The translations under genes were made by a program, and so were the position numbers. 21,752 nt of DNA from Flavobacteriales bacterium UBA5939 (lineage in GTDB: Bacteria > Bacteroidota > Bacteroidia > Flavobacteriales > Schleiferiaceae): the NCBI GenBank assembly GCA_002430755.1, contig DJCX01000074.1, forward strand, positions 15,211-36,962, read 5' to 3'. Each line of letters opens with the position of its first letter. The first letter of the stretch is position 1. The notes under the pieces were generated by a model, which saw only the letters and a list, made by a program, of their open reading frames with translations, was not told the DNA's origin and did no database searches. Shown piece after piece: positions 1 to 8,463 of this stretch.

Positions 1-170
1 CAGAACAACATTGGCAAGAACGCTTTCCAAATCTGCGTTTGGTAAATGCACCAAAAATGGAAATCAGCGCATCGCTCATTCGCCGAAGTTTCGCCGAAGG
101 AAAAGCACTTCGAAACCTTCTTCCAAAGGCGGTTTTTGATTACATTGAGGGGAGCAACCTGTTCCAGTAA
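1..170 (+). CDS. nadD: Nicotinate-nucleotide adenylyltransferase, C-terminal end (partial)
   Basis: An open frame enters from the left edge (first full codon at position 3) and stops at TAA 168-170. The last residues contain EISASLIRRSFAEG, then LLPKAVFDYI. This is the NadD C-terminal signature: the ISSTxIRxR-like motif that contacts the nucleotide, followed by a 'P..V..YI' ending. NadD adenylates nicotinate mononucleotide in cytoplasmic NAD synthesis. Only about 55 residues are visible, so the catalytic HxGH motif lies outside the window. The next gene begins three bases after the stop, so the two are probably co-transcribed. Confidence 0.85.
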   Translation, partial: EQHWQERFPNLRLVNAPKMEISASLIRRSFAEGKALRNLLPKAVFDYIEGSNLFQ

Positions 171-173
171 TCC

Positions 174-2978
174 ATGTCCACATTCATAGCGCAAATCGCG
201 CAAGAGTTGATTTCCTCACCCCTGCCACTGCACCAGCAGATGGTCGTTCTCCCGAACCAACGGGCGGAGATCTTTTTGCGTGAGGCGCTCAAGCCACACC
301 TAGAAGGACCGACGCTTCTACCGCTGTTTACAACCGTAGATGGATTTATCTCAAATGCGGGCAACCTTCTGGTTGTCGAGCCACTTGTTTTACTTATCGA
401 ATTGCACCAATGCTACAATGAAGCTCGATACGAAGCCTATCCGGATCGTGAACCAGAAACATTGGGGAGCTTTCTTTCATGGGGACAAACACTCTTGTCC
501 GATTTCGAAGAGATCGACCGATACAAGCTCAATCCAGCACATGTACTTGGCGATTTGTACAACGTGCAGAAATTGGCAGAATGGGACCTCGAACCGGAAA
601 ATGAAACGGCCCTTATGGGACGCTATTCAGATTTCGTTGCATTGCTTCCGAGCACCTACGAACGATTTAAAAATGCCTTGTTGGCGCGTGGCGAAGCTCA
701 TAGCGGATTGGCTTCGAGATACCTCAGCGAAAATCTCGAACGCATTGATAACTACCTCAATCGAAATGGGGTGAAAAGGGTCTTGGTTGCCGGTCTAAAC
801 GCTTTGAATACGGCAGAATTAACCATCATCGGTCAACTAAAAAACCATTGGAACACCACTGTAATGTGGGACCTTGATCCGCATTATGTCGACATGAAGG
901 AGCACGAAGCTGGACTCTTTCTCCGAGCGCACAAGAAGCGTCAAAAAATATTCGGCAATGATGTGCCCACAACCAAAAACCGCTTGAGCGATTTTCTAAC
1001 GGTCCCGAAAGAAATCACTCCTGTTGGAGCTTCCAAATTTTCAGGGCAAGCAAAGACTGTTGCAGCCACCTTGGAACGCTGGGCCAAAGAAGGCGTTCCC
1101 GCTCAAAATATTGCCGTTATTCTTGCTGATGAAACACTTTTAAATCCAGTACTGAGCATCTTGCCCGAATCCTACGATAAGGTCAACATCACCATGGGAT
1201 ACCCCCTAGATCAAACAAAGGTTGCAGCGACTGTAAGACTGTGGATTGGAGCGGTTGAGTATGCGCTAAAGAATGAGAAATCTGGGAAAAATTGGACCTA
1301 TTACCACAGGAGCCTCAGCGCTCTGTTTAGCGACCCGCTCTTCAACAAATATTTTTACCTCGGCGAGATAGAAGAGGGACCAAGGGAATGGAACCAAAGC
1401 ATCATTAAAGGAAACAGGGTGTTTACCAGTTCAAAAGAATGGACGAATGAATTGGCCAAAGGACCGAAAGGATATCACCATCTTCTTCAACCTGCACAGG
1501 GCATCTCTGTACTCAACTCGATCAAAAAATGGCTCGAACATGTAGCAGCCCACGAGAAAGGGGATACAATGGTCATCAATACGACATACAAGATCCACAC
1601 CTTGCTTGAACAGCTTGAACGAACGCTCTCCAGCACTGAAGTCGATACCTTGTCGGTGCTCAAGCTGGTTAAACAACAACTTCGAAGTGGAACCATTGAC
1701 TTCGTTGGTGAGCCACTCGAAGGACTACAGATTATGGGAATCCTGGAATCTCGTACCCTTGACTTTAGCCATGTAATTATGGCCGGGGTAAACGAAGGGA
1801 TTTTACCTGCAGGACGCTCCTTCAACTCGCTCTTGCCCTATGATATCAAGCAGACCTACGACCTTCCAACCTACGAACAAAAGGATGCCATTTTCGCCTA
1901 TCACTTTTACCGAATCTTGCAACGCTGCTCAGAAGGAGTGATTGTGTACAACACAAACACAGATGCAATGGGCGGCGGAGAGCCTTCACGCTACATCGTA
2001 CAGCTGGAGCAGGAACTCCAGCAAGGTGCGTGCACCATACATCCAAGAGCTTTCAACAATGGACCAATACACCCTTCCTCTATCGAGGATCGCTTTTATG
2101 CTGAACGTACTGATGCTGTAAAGGAAGCCATGGTAGATTGGATGAAAAGAGGTATGAGTGCTACGAGTCTTAATGAACTCGCTGGACGTCCGCATGATTT
2201 TTACCAAAAAAGACTGGTTCGCGTTCGAGAGCAAGACGAAGTAGAAGAAAGTATGTCTGCCCTGGTTATGGGTAACCTCATCCACCACGGTCTAGAAGAG
2301 CTGTATAAGCCGTTGGTTGGAAAACCCTTACCTGAATTTGATGTTGACGAATGGACCCAGAAAGCCCTAGAATTAGGAATCGATCGCCTCGTAAAAGAAG
2401 GCTATTCTGAATCTGCCTTGTACCAAGGTCGAAATCTAGTCACCTTGGAGGTATGTAAAAAGATGTTGGATCAATTCCTCCATTACGACCTCTTACGTGC
2501 AAAAGCAGGTAAAACCATCTTAAAAGGGGTAGAAACAGAGTTGGAATTGGAGATGCAGCATCCTTCTCTAAACCTTGCGTTGAAGTTTGTGGGCAAAGTA
2601 GACCGCATTGAAATGAACGACGGCAGACTAACCGTATGGGATTATAAAACAGGGCGAATGAAACCTTCCGAGCTCAGTTTGAGTACATGGGAAGATCTAT
2701 GGAACGGTAAAAAACCCAAGGCGCTTCAATGCTTATTATACGCATGGCTCCTTTGGAAAAGCGGAGCTGCCACTTCGCCTCTACCTTGGCGCATAGGCAT
2801 GTACAAAATGCAAAGCCCGCAACCAGAGTCATTGCTCCGTGGTGGAGCCTTTGATGGCCAATTTTTAGGGGAACAAGACCTTGTAGAATTTGAACACCAA
2901 TTGATGGAATTCCTTGTCGGCCAGTTATCTTCGGACGAACCGTTTGTGGAACCTCCACCAAAAGACTTTTACTCATGA
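174..2978 (+). CDS. AddB-like PD-(D/E)XK nuclease family protein
   Basis: A 934-residue protein that looks like the AddB-type, inactivated-helicase-plus-nuclease family. The C-terminal nuclease domain is clear. GNLIHHGLEEL is at 700-710. GKVDRIE is at 807-813, with D810. VWDYKTG follows with D823 and K825, the D...D-x-K metal-binding core, and then a QxxxYAW-type helix (QCLLYAWLL). The middle contains MGILESR (521-527) and a following GVNEG...LP segment, as in UvrD/AddB C-terminal helicase domains. The N-terminus (VVLPNQRAEIFL, 24-35) lacks a Walker A GxGK[ST], so it is not expected to hydrolyse ATP itself. The family acts in double-strand-break end processing, usually with an AddA helicase-nuclease partner, and none is encoded here. 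ATG 174 is chosen because it follows nadD by three bases. The 3' end overlaps the next gene by four bases (ATGA), suggesting coupled translation. Confidence 0.85.
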   Translation: MSTFIAQIAQELISSPLPLHQQMVVLPNQRAEIFLREALKPHLEGPTLLPLFTTVDGFISNAGNLLVVEPLVLLIELHQCYNEARYEAYPDREPETLGSFLSWGQTLLSDFEEIDRYKLNPAHVLGDLYNVQKLAEWDLEPENETALMGRYSDFVALLPSTYERFKNALLARGEAHSGLASRYLSENLERIDNYLNRNGVKRVLVAGLNALNTAELTIIGQLKNHWNTTVMWDLDPHYVDMKEHEAGLFLRAHKKRQKIFGNDVPTTKNRLSDFLTVPKEITPVGASKFSGQAKTVAATLERWAKEGVPAQNIAVILADETLLNPVLSILPESYDKVNITMGYPLDQTKVAATVRLWIGAVEYALKNEKSGKNWTYYHRSLSALFSDPLFNKYFYLGEIEEGPREWNQSIIKGNRVFTSSKEWTNELAKGPKGYHHLLQPAQGISVLNSIKKWLEHVAAHEKGDTMVINTTYKIHTLLEQLERTLSSTEVDTLSVLKLVKQQLRSGTIDFVGEPLEGLQIMGILESRTLDFSHVIMAGVNEGILPAGRSFNSLLPYDIKQTYDLPTYEQKDAIFAYHFYRILQRCSEGVIVYNTNTDAMGGGEPSRYIVQLEQELQQGACTIHPRAFNNGPIHPSSIEDRFYAERTDAVKEAMVDWMKRGMSATSLNELAGRPHDFYQKRLVRVREQDEVEESMSALVMGNLIHHGLEELYKPLVGKPLPEFDVDEWTQKALELGIDRLVKEGYSESALYQGRNLVTLEVCKKMLDQFLHYDLLRAKAGKTILKGVETELELEMQHPSLNLALKFVGKVDRIEMNDGRLTVWDYKTGRMKPSELSLSTWEDLWNGKKPKALQCLLYAWLLWKSGAATSPLPWRIGMYKMQSPQPESLLRGGAFDGQFLGEQDLVEFEHQLMEFLVGQLSSDEPFVEPPPKDFYS

Positions 2979-3931
2979 GCAGGGTTACTTCACTTACCGC
3001 CGTTCCCTCAGCAGCAGATATCCAAGCTGCAGCAGAGCGGATTGCGCCCTATGTATCAAGAACTCCCGTTCTTAAGGCGCCTAGGTTTAACCATCTTGCC
3101 AATGGTGATTTCTATCTAAAATGCGAACACCTCCAAATGACCGGTGCCTTCAAAGCCAGAGGTGCTATGAATACGGTACTCGTGCACAAGGAGGAAGCTT
3201 TAGAAAATGGTGTTCTCACCCACAGCTCAGGAAACCACGGTGCAGCTCTTAGCTGGGCAGCAGCGCAGATTGGTGCAAAGGCTTATGTAGTAATGCCCTC
3301 GAACGCGCCAAAGGCAAAAATCGCATCGGTAGAATACTATGGCGGTATAGTAACATTTTGTGAGCCTACCTTAGAAGCACGAGAGACTACCGCGGAACAA
3401 GTGCGCAAGAATACTGGGGCGCTATTGATTCACCCCTACGACAACTACAACATCATTGCTGGACAAGCTACAGCCACATATGAGCTGCTTCAAGAACATC
3501 CGGATCTAGATCAGATTTTTGTGCCTGTCGGTGGCGGCGGACTCCTTGCCGGAGCAGCACTGGCCAACAGCTATTTTGGAAAGGCTAAGGTTATCGGTTG
3601 CGAACCTACCATTGCCAACGATGCTTTTAAAAGCTTTACCTCTGGAACGTGGACCCCTGCAAAATCTACAGATACCATCGCAGACGGTCTGAAAACGTCT
3701 TTAGGGCATAAAAATTTCCCTATTATTCAAGAGCATGTAGACCGCATCACATTACTCTCAGAGGATGAAATTCAGGAGGGGTGGCACACTTGTTTAGAGA
3801 CCATAAAACAGTTCATTGAGCCTTCTGCCGGAACAGGAATAGCCGCTGCAATGCGCGAAGAGACCCCTGGAAAGACGGGAATAATACTCTGTGGTGGCAA
3901 CATGGATGTTAGAGGATTTACGCTACGATAA
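2975..3931 (+). CDS. PLP-dependent threonine/serine dehydratase family enzyme
   Basis: A 318-residue fold-type II PLP enzyme. K60 in TGAFKARGA is the Schiff-base lysine. SSGNHG (84-89) holds the substrate and the PLP ring. GGGG (186-189) binds the PLP phosphate. A C-terminal CGGNMD matches the family's SGGN[VI]D ending. There is no C-terminal ACT regulatory domain, so it resembles catabolic threonine/serine ammonia-lyases, serine racemases or 3-hydroxyaspartate dehydratases rather than the isoleucine-regulated biosynthetic IlvA. The likely reaction is pyridoxal-phosphate-dependent deamination of a hydroxy amino acid to a 2-oxo acid, in the cytoplasm. The exact substrate cannot be read from the sequence. 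The start overlaps the end of the upstream nuclease gene by ATGA. The downstream gene is convergent. Confidence 0.88.
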   Translation: MSRVTSLTAVPSAADIQAAAERIAPYVSRTPVLKAPRFNHLANGDFYLKCEHLQMTGAFKARGAMNTVLVHKEEALENGVLTHSSGNHGAALSWAAAQIGAKAYVVMPSNAPKAKIASVEYYGGIVTFCEPTLEARETTAEQVRKNTGALLIHPYDNYNIIAGQATATYELLQEHPDLDQIFVPVGGGGLLAGAALANSYFGKAKVIGCEPTIANDAFKSFTSGTWTPAKSTDTIADGLKTSLGHKNFPIIQEHVDRITLLSEDEIQEGWHTCLETIKQFIEPSAGTGIAAAMREETPGKTGIILCGGNMDVRGFTLR

Positions 3932-3997
3932 ATTCATATTCTCTACGATAAGTCAACGTGCAATTCTGCGCTCATTACCGCTAGATTTACGACAACA

Positions 3998-4014
3998 TAA
4001 ACCCCGAGGGTTTA
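3998..4014. terminator. Short hairpin between convergent genes
   Basis: A 7-bp perfect inverted repeat (TAAACCC / GGGTTTA) with a three-base loop CGA sits just before the stop codon of the minus-strand kinase gene and 66 bases after the dehydratase stop. Its A- and T-rich outer arms could serve transcripts from either side. The run of T is short, so it is a weak candidate for a bidirectional terminator. Confidence 0.4.
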
Positions 4015-4015
4015 A

Positions 4016-5749
4016 TCAAACCAATCTAGAAGGCATCGTGAGTTTCACGGTGCTTTTTCTTTTTCCGAAATCTGTTTCAAAGCGCCAAAGTTCTGGGCGG
4101 CCACTCTTCTCTTTATTAAATTCAATCCGCTCTTTAACTAAAGCGAGTCCACTCCCTGTACCAGGTACACGCTCGAGGAAACCATATCCGGAATCTTCAA
4201 TCATGATAATGAGGCTATCGCCCAAGGTTCGACCAGAAAGCTTAATCCACGAGTTGTGTTCCGAGGCATTTCCGGCATACTTGTAGCTGTTCTCGATAAG
4301 AGGCTGTAGCAAACCGCCAGGAATTTTAATCTCACCAGAGAGTTGGTCCAATTCTACTTCGAATTTCACATGAGCGAAACTGCTTTTTTGTTGAAGGGCT
4401 ACATAATTCTCGATGCGCTTAAACTCCGTACGAACCATGGTGCTTTCCACTTCGGAATTCTCCAGAGTACTCCGAAGATGTACGCTAAGAAGACCTATAT
4501 ATTCTTGCGCCTCTTCCCATTTCTCCTGGCTGATAAAACCATTGACATTGTTCAATTGATTGAACAAGAAGTGCGGACGAATTCGGTTTTTGTAGTTGGC
4601 CAAAAGGATGTTCGAATCCTGCTTTTCAATCTTGGCTTGATTGGCCAAATTCTGGGTTCGGTAAGAGATCACTAGCACCAACAAAATCAATAATGCGGCA
4701 AATAAGGCTACGGTGGAGGTAATCTGGCGTGAAACTTCTTGACTTCGTTGGGCCGCTGCTTCTCGCTTTGAACGTTCAAATTCATACTCCAATATCTCTT
4801 GCTTCAACGCTTCCTTTTCTTCCAGATTTTTGATCAATACTTCGGTCAAGCGTTGCGAAGCTGCTTCGGTAGTCTCATTTAAAACAGCCGGTTCCGTGCT
4901 GTTTCGAACCTTGTAAGCAAGAGACCAAAGTTTGTTTTCTTCTGCGAATTCCAAACACGTTCTTATTCCCTCATCAGACAACGCACCTATATCCAATGCT
5001 ATTTCATATACGTGCTGCTTGTCCACGACATTAGGCACACCCTCTAGCGTTGCCAACGATTGCTTCATTAAAGAAAGGCCTCGATTCACGTAACGAGATT
5101 TTAGTTCAATATCATCTATGAAACCAGTCCTCAAGGGATCTTGGACTTCTATACTGTTATCGCGCTCAATATCCTGTAACCCCAAATAGTAATACGCAGC
5201 ACCAAGAACGGCTTTTGCCTCTGACGTGTTAAAGCCCTCTGCTTCAAATTCACCCACCAATCGTTCTTCGATTTCAATGACTTGTTCGTATTGACCAGCA
5301 TCGAGTAAATACGTGGCATAATTGCCTTCGTAGGTTCTTTTGGAGGTTCCCGTAGCTAATCCAATGGCCTTCAATGAGAAGTCTGTCACGGTGCTAATGT
5401 CCAGTCCTAAATTCCAATAAATATGGGCCTTGAGGTAATATAGCTTTGGCTTGAGAACTTCGATGTTACGCTGAATGACAATGTCTTCCGCCTTGCTAAG
5501 GTGGTCCAGTGCAGATACAAACCGGTATTCGCCTACGTCGTACTGGCATAGATAAATGGAACCCCACGCGGCCTTGTACTCATTGGTGCTTTCACTTAAT
5601 TTTCTTAGGAGCTTTCGGCGTTCATTATAATTATCAGTCAGTTCAATGGTGACCAATTCAGCCGGACGCTCTTGTGTTTCTTGACAGCCAACTAATAGCA
5701 AAGCCAAACTACAAAGGGTCCAATTTCTAAGGTGTGATGCCCAACTCAT
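4016..5749 (-). CDS. Sensor histidine kinase (His_kinase/LytS type) with lipobox and TPR-like sensor region
   Basis: A 577-residue kinase. RPHFLFNQLNNV (391-402) carries the phospho-acceptor H393 of the PF06580 family. LLQPLIENSYKYA supplies the N box (N487), EDSGYGF the G1 box (D519) and GTGSGLALVKER the G2 box. A hydrophobic transmembrane segment lies at about 344-363, preceded by a charged coiled-coil-like stretch (about 305-340). The region 30-300 is helical, with aromatic and alanine spacing like degenerate TPR repeats, and probably forms an extracytoplasmic sensor. The N-terminus ends in LLLVGC (C22), a good lipoprotein signal, which is odd for a kinase that also has a transmembrane helix. 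It starts 23 bases inside the end of the response regulator gene, so the two are an obligate pair. The signal sensed is unknown. Confidence 0.88.
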   Translation of the reverse strand: MSWASHLRNWTLCSLALLLVGCQETQERPAELVTIELTDNYNERRKLLRKLSESTNEYKAAWGSIYLCQYDVGEYRFVSALDHLSKAEDIVIQRNIEVLKPKLYYLKAHIYWNLGLDISTVTDFSLKAIGLATGTSKRTYEGNYATYLLDAGQYEQVIEIEERLVGEFEAEGFNTSEAKAVLGAAYYYLGLQDIERDNSIEVQDPLRTGFIDDIELKSRYVNRGLSLMKQSLATLEGVPNVVDKQHVYEIALDIGALSDEGIRTCLEFAEENKLWSLAYKVRNSTEPAVLNETTEAASQRLTEVLIKNLEEKEALKQEILEYEFERSKREAAAQRSQEVSRQITSTVALFAALLILLVLVISYRTQNLANQAKIEKQDSNILLANYKNRIRPHFLFNQLNNVNGFISQEKWEEAQEYIGLLSVHLRSTLENSEVESTMVRTEFKRIENYVALQQKSSFAHVKFEVELDQLSGEIKIPGGLLQPLIENSYKYAGNASEHNSWIKLSGRTLGDSLIIMIEDSGYGFLERVPGTGSGLALVKERIEFNKEKSGRPELWRFETDFGKRKSTVKLTMPSRLV

Positions 5750-6419
5750 CTAATCTTGCTTTTGAAGCATCAACCACTTCATTGTTTATCAACACTATTT
5801 TGGGTCGCGCACCCCATTGAATGTCCTTCACCGCATCACTTCGAACAATGATGCTTTTATGCACCCGTAAGAATCGATCACTAAGGCCTTCAGAGAAGCT
5901 TTTGAGCGTCCTAGCCACCAAACGCGTTTCCCCGTTTTCAAGAATGACGTTGGTATAGTTTCTCTGGCCGGAAAGCATTACAATAGCACTCTCTTTAACG
6001 AGCTGATAAGACCCTTTGAACGGGAGTTTTACGTTAAGTTCTTCAAAGATTGGTACCGGATCTAAATCCGAAATTTTATTCAAACACTGCTGTAAACGCG
6101 TTTTAATTACCGGCTTGAGGATATAATCGACAGCGGTTTCAAAAGCGTCAAGACTGTAGTGGCTGTGTGCTGTTACAAACACAATATTTCCTACAAAGGC
6201 TTTGATCTGGTGGGCAACGTCTAAGCCAAGAGCGCCGGGCATCTCCATATCGAGAAAAACCAAACCGGGTTGAGATTCTTTACACCATTCGACAAAAGGC
6301 TGCGCGTACATGAACCCCTGCACCTCAACTCCTGGAACCAACTTTTTAAGCTGAGAAACTAGTCCATCAACGGCAATACGCTCGTCGTCAAGTACCCCAA
6401 TTTTTTCGAGTCTTCTCAT
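5727..6419 (-). CDS. LytTR-family response regulator
   Basis: A 230-residue two-domain regulator. The receiver domain (about 5-115) has acidic residues D11 and D12, the phospho-acceptor D57 in LVFLDMEMPG, T83 in FVTAH and K102 in ILKPV. All five conserved positions are intact. The C-terminal part (about 135-225) is a LytTR DNA-binding domain, recognised by AIVMLSGQRNYTNVIL followed by RFLRVHKSIIV. It is expected to bind direct repeats upstream of target genes after phosphorylation by the kinase encoded just downstream, whose start lies inside this gene. Its own start overlaps the stop of riboflavin synthase by four bases (ATGA), so all three genes should be translated from one message. The targets are not identifiable here. 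Confidence 0.93.
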   Translation of the reverse strand: MRRLEKIGVLDDERIAVDGLVSQLKKLVPGVEVQGFMYAQPFVEWCKESQPGLVFLDMEMPGALGLDVAHQIKAFVGNIVFVTAHSHYSLDAFETAVDYILKPVIKTRLQQCLNKISDLDPVPIFEELNVKLPFKGSYQLVKESAIVMLSGQRNYTNVILENGETRLVARTLKSFSEGLSDRFLRVHKSIIVRSDAVKDIQWGARPKIVLINNEVVDASKARLDELGITP

Positions 6420-7012
6420 TTCTTATAGCCTTCCATCATGCGAGCAACATATTTCCCGATGACATCAAACTCTAAGTTAACTCTATCTCCTTTACGTAGG
6501 GTATGGAATACCGTGTTTTCATAGGTGTAAGGAATAATGGCCACACTAAACCCGCCTTCAACAGAATTTACCACCGTCAAAGAAGTGCCGTTTACGGTGA
6601 TCGATCCTTTTTCGACAGTCACATTGCCTAAAGAGGGATCGTATGAGAACTCATAGATCCATGATCCTTCTTGTTCTTCAACGCCCTCACATACACCAAT
6701 CTGATCGACATGACCTTGAACGATATGTCCGTCAAGGCGAGCCCCCATGGTCATGCAGCGTTCAATATTGACTTTATCGCCCTCTTTTAAATCGCCAATA
6801 TTGGTTTTAGCGATGGTCTCGTCGATAGCAGTAACTCTGTAGGTCCGGTCGCCAAAGATCTCAACGACAGTCAAACAAATCCCATTGTGTGCCACACTCT
6901 GGTCAATTTTCAACTCAGAAGCCAAGCTAGATTCAACGTACAATTCGAGATTCGTTTGGTGCTTTTCTACCTTAGCTACAGCGCCTAAATTTTCAATAAT
7001 TCCGGTAAACAT
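6416..7012 (-). CDS. ribE: Riboflavin synthase (alpha chain)
   Basis: A 198-residue protein starting with the invariant MFTGIIE. It consists of two lumazine-binding barrel repeats: residues 1 to about 87 with NGICLTV, and about 88 to 190 with GHVDQIG and then GSITVNGTSLTVV. The conserved serine and cysteine (S39, C46) of the first barrel are present. It condenses two molecules of 6,7-dimethyl-8-ribityllumazine to riboflavin in the cytoplasm. Its length is typical of the family. No FMN riboswitch can fit in the 56 bases separating it from the divergent aminopeptidase gene. It is the first gene of a minus-strand unit with a LytTR regulator and kinase, which is not the usual riboflavin biosynthetic neighbourhood. 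Confidence 0.97.
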   Translation of the reverse strand: MFTGIIENLGAVAKVEKHQTNLELYVESSLASELKIDQSVAHNGICLTVVEIFGDRTYRVTAIDETIAKTNIGDLKEGDKVNIERCMTMGARLDGHIVQGHVDQIGVCEGVEEQEGSWIYEFSYDPSLGNVTVEKGSITVNGTSLTVVNSVEGGFSVAIIPYTYENTVFHTLRKGDRVNLEFDVIGKYVARMMEGYKK

Positions 7013-7042
7013 GGAGTGCTTCTTTATGGTTGGTTAAAATAG

Positions 7043-7050
7043 TACATTTG
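7043..7050 (+). promoter_or_regulatory. Bacteroidota -7 promoter element for the aminopeptidase gene
   Basis: TACATTTG matches TAnnTTTG exactly and ends 18 bases before ATG 7069. A good TTTG -33 element is not obvious upstream; TTTA at 7023-7026 is the nearest. The site lies downstream of the alternative TTG codon at 7030, so it also argues that translation starts at 7069. Confidence 0.6.
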
Positions 7051-7068
7051 ACAGATAATCGATTTCCT

Positions 7069-8463
7069 ATGAACATCACTACCTATACTCCTGATTACAA
7101 TGGCCCAGTGGCAATTGTTTACAAAAAAGGAGATAACCTAAGCATATCAGAAACTCTTCAGAACCGCCTTGACGCATATGCCGCCAAATTCGAAGAAAGT
7201 TGGATGGAATTACAAGACGGGGCAACCACTGTTTGGGCCTTCCAACTCACCAAAGATCTCGAAGCCAATGAGCGTGCGGAAAAAATGCGTCTTGCAGGAA
7301 ATACCCTTGCCCTCAAATTGAACAGTCTTGGTTTAGACCGCGTAAAACTCGAAGGTCCTTTTCAAGCCGAAGTGAGCGAGGGAGCTGTTTTGGGTAATTA
7401 CCAGTTTCTAAAGTTTTTTAGTGATGCACATAAGCGTCGTAACAGTCTTGTTCAAATTCAAGTTGAGGATGAAAACGCTGAGGACATCCAACGCATTAAA
7501 AACTCAACACTTGGAACCTTATTGGCTCGTGACCTTGTAAACCGTCCAGTGATTGACCTCACTGCAACGAAACTCGCCGAGGAGGCTAAGGCGGCAGGTA
7601 AACGTCACGGATTCTCCGTAGAAGTCCTAGAGAAGAAGCAAATTGAAAGCCTCAAGATGGGTGGTTTGCTTGGAGTGAACTACGGCTCTGTTGAACCGCC
7701 AACATTTACCATCATGGAGTACCAAGGCGAAGGGGCTTCAAACGAGAAACCAATCGTTCTTGTCGGAAAAGGCGTTGTTTACGACACCGGTGGCCTAAGC
7801 TTAAAACCGAGCAACTTCATGGACACTATGAAGAGTGATATGGGGGGTGCCGCGGCAGTCATCGGTACTATGAGTGCCATTGCCGAAGCAAAACTTCCTA
7901 TTCATGTTATTGGCCTTGTGCCTGCCACGGACAACCGTCCGGGTAAAAACGCAGTAACTCCAGGAGATGTCATCACCATATCAGACGGGACCACTGTTGA
8001 AGTATTGAATACAGATGCTGAGGGCCGTTTAATACTGTCGGATGCTTTGGTGTATGCCAAACGGTACCACCCAGAGTTAGTGATCGACCTTGCAACGCTT
8101 ACCGGTGCTGCAGCCAGAGCAATTGGCCGCTACGCCATTGTAGGAATGGGAAATGCCCCAAAAGAAAAAATGGAGGCATTACAAACGAGCGGCTTCAAAA
8201 CGCGAGAGCGCGTCGTAGAATTTCCATTCTGGGACGAATACAAAGACCTTTTAAAAAGCCCGATTGCAGATCTCAAAAACATCGGTGGCCCTGAAGCTGG
8301 AGCAATCACTGCTGGTAAGTTTTTGGAACACTTCACGGATTATCCATACATCCACCTAGATATTGCTGGACCTGCTCATTTGGGCAAGCGTGTCGGCTAC
8401 CAAGTAGAAGGCGGTACAGGAATTGGGGTTCGATTATTGTATGATTTCTTAAGCAACTACTAA
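7069..8463 (+). CDS. M17 leucyl aminopeptidase
   Basis: 464 residues from ATG 7069. The C-terminal catalytic domain has GKGVVYDTGGLSLK, SDMGGAAAV and NTDAEGRLILSDAL. The two-metal ligands and catalytic residues are all present: K234, D239, K246, D257, D316, E318 and R320. Their spacing equals that of bovine lens leucine aminopeptidase (K250, D255, K262, D273, D332, E334, R336). It removes N-terminal residues from peptides in the cytoplasm, normally as a hexamer. The frame could be extended to a TTG at 7030, but a promoter -7 element would then fall inside the gene, so 7069 is preferred. The stop shares a base with the next start (TAATG), coupling it to pdxA. Confidence 0.94.
   Translation: MNITTYTPDYNGPVAIVYKKGDNLSISETLQNRLDAYAAKFEESWMELQDGATTVWAFQLTKDLEANERAEKMRLAGNTLALKLNSLGLDRVKLEGPFQAEVSEGAVLGNYQFLKFFSDAHKRRNSLVQIQVEDENAEDIQRIKNSTLGTLLARDLVNRPVIDLTATKLAEEAKAAGKRHGFSVEVLEKKQIESLKMGGLLGVNYGSVEPPTFTIMEYQGEGASNEKPIVLVGKGVVYDTGGLSLKPSNFMDTMKSDMGGAAAVIGTMSAIAEAKLPIHVIGLVPATDNRPGKNAVTPGDVITISDGTTVEVLNTDAEGRLILSDALVYAKRYHPELVIDLATLTGAAARAIGRYAIVGMGNAPKEKMEALQTSGFKTRERVVEFPFWDEYKDLLKSPIADLKNIGGPEAGAITAGKFLEHFTDYPYIHLDIAGPAHLGKRVGYQVEGGTGIGVRLLYDFLSNY

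Noticed and set aside
340..774. Plus-strand 144-codon open frame inside the nuclease gene, and similar overlapping frames elsewhere
   Set aside because: They are out-of-frame shadows of clearly coding sequence with no domain features.
7030..7068. In-frame TTG at 7030 as the start of the aminopeptidase
   Set aside because: An exact -7 promoter element lies downstream of it at 7043-7050, and ATG 7069 gives a normal-length protein.
7013..7068. Possible FMN riboswitch before ribE
   Set aside because: The 56-base divergent gap is far too short for an RFN element and shows none of its conserved stems.
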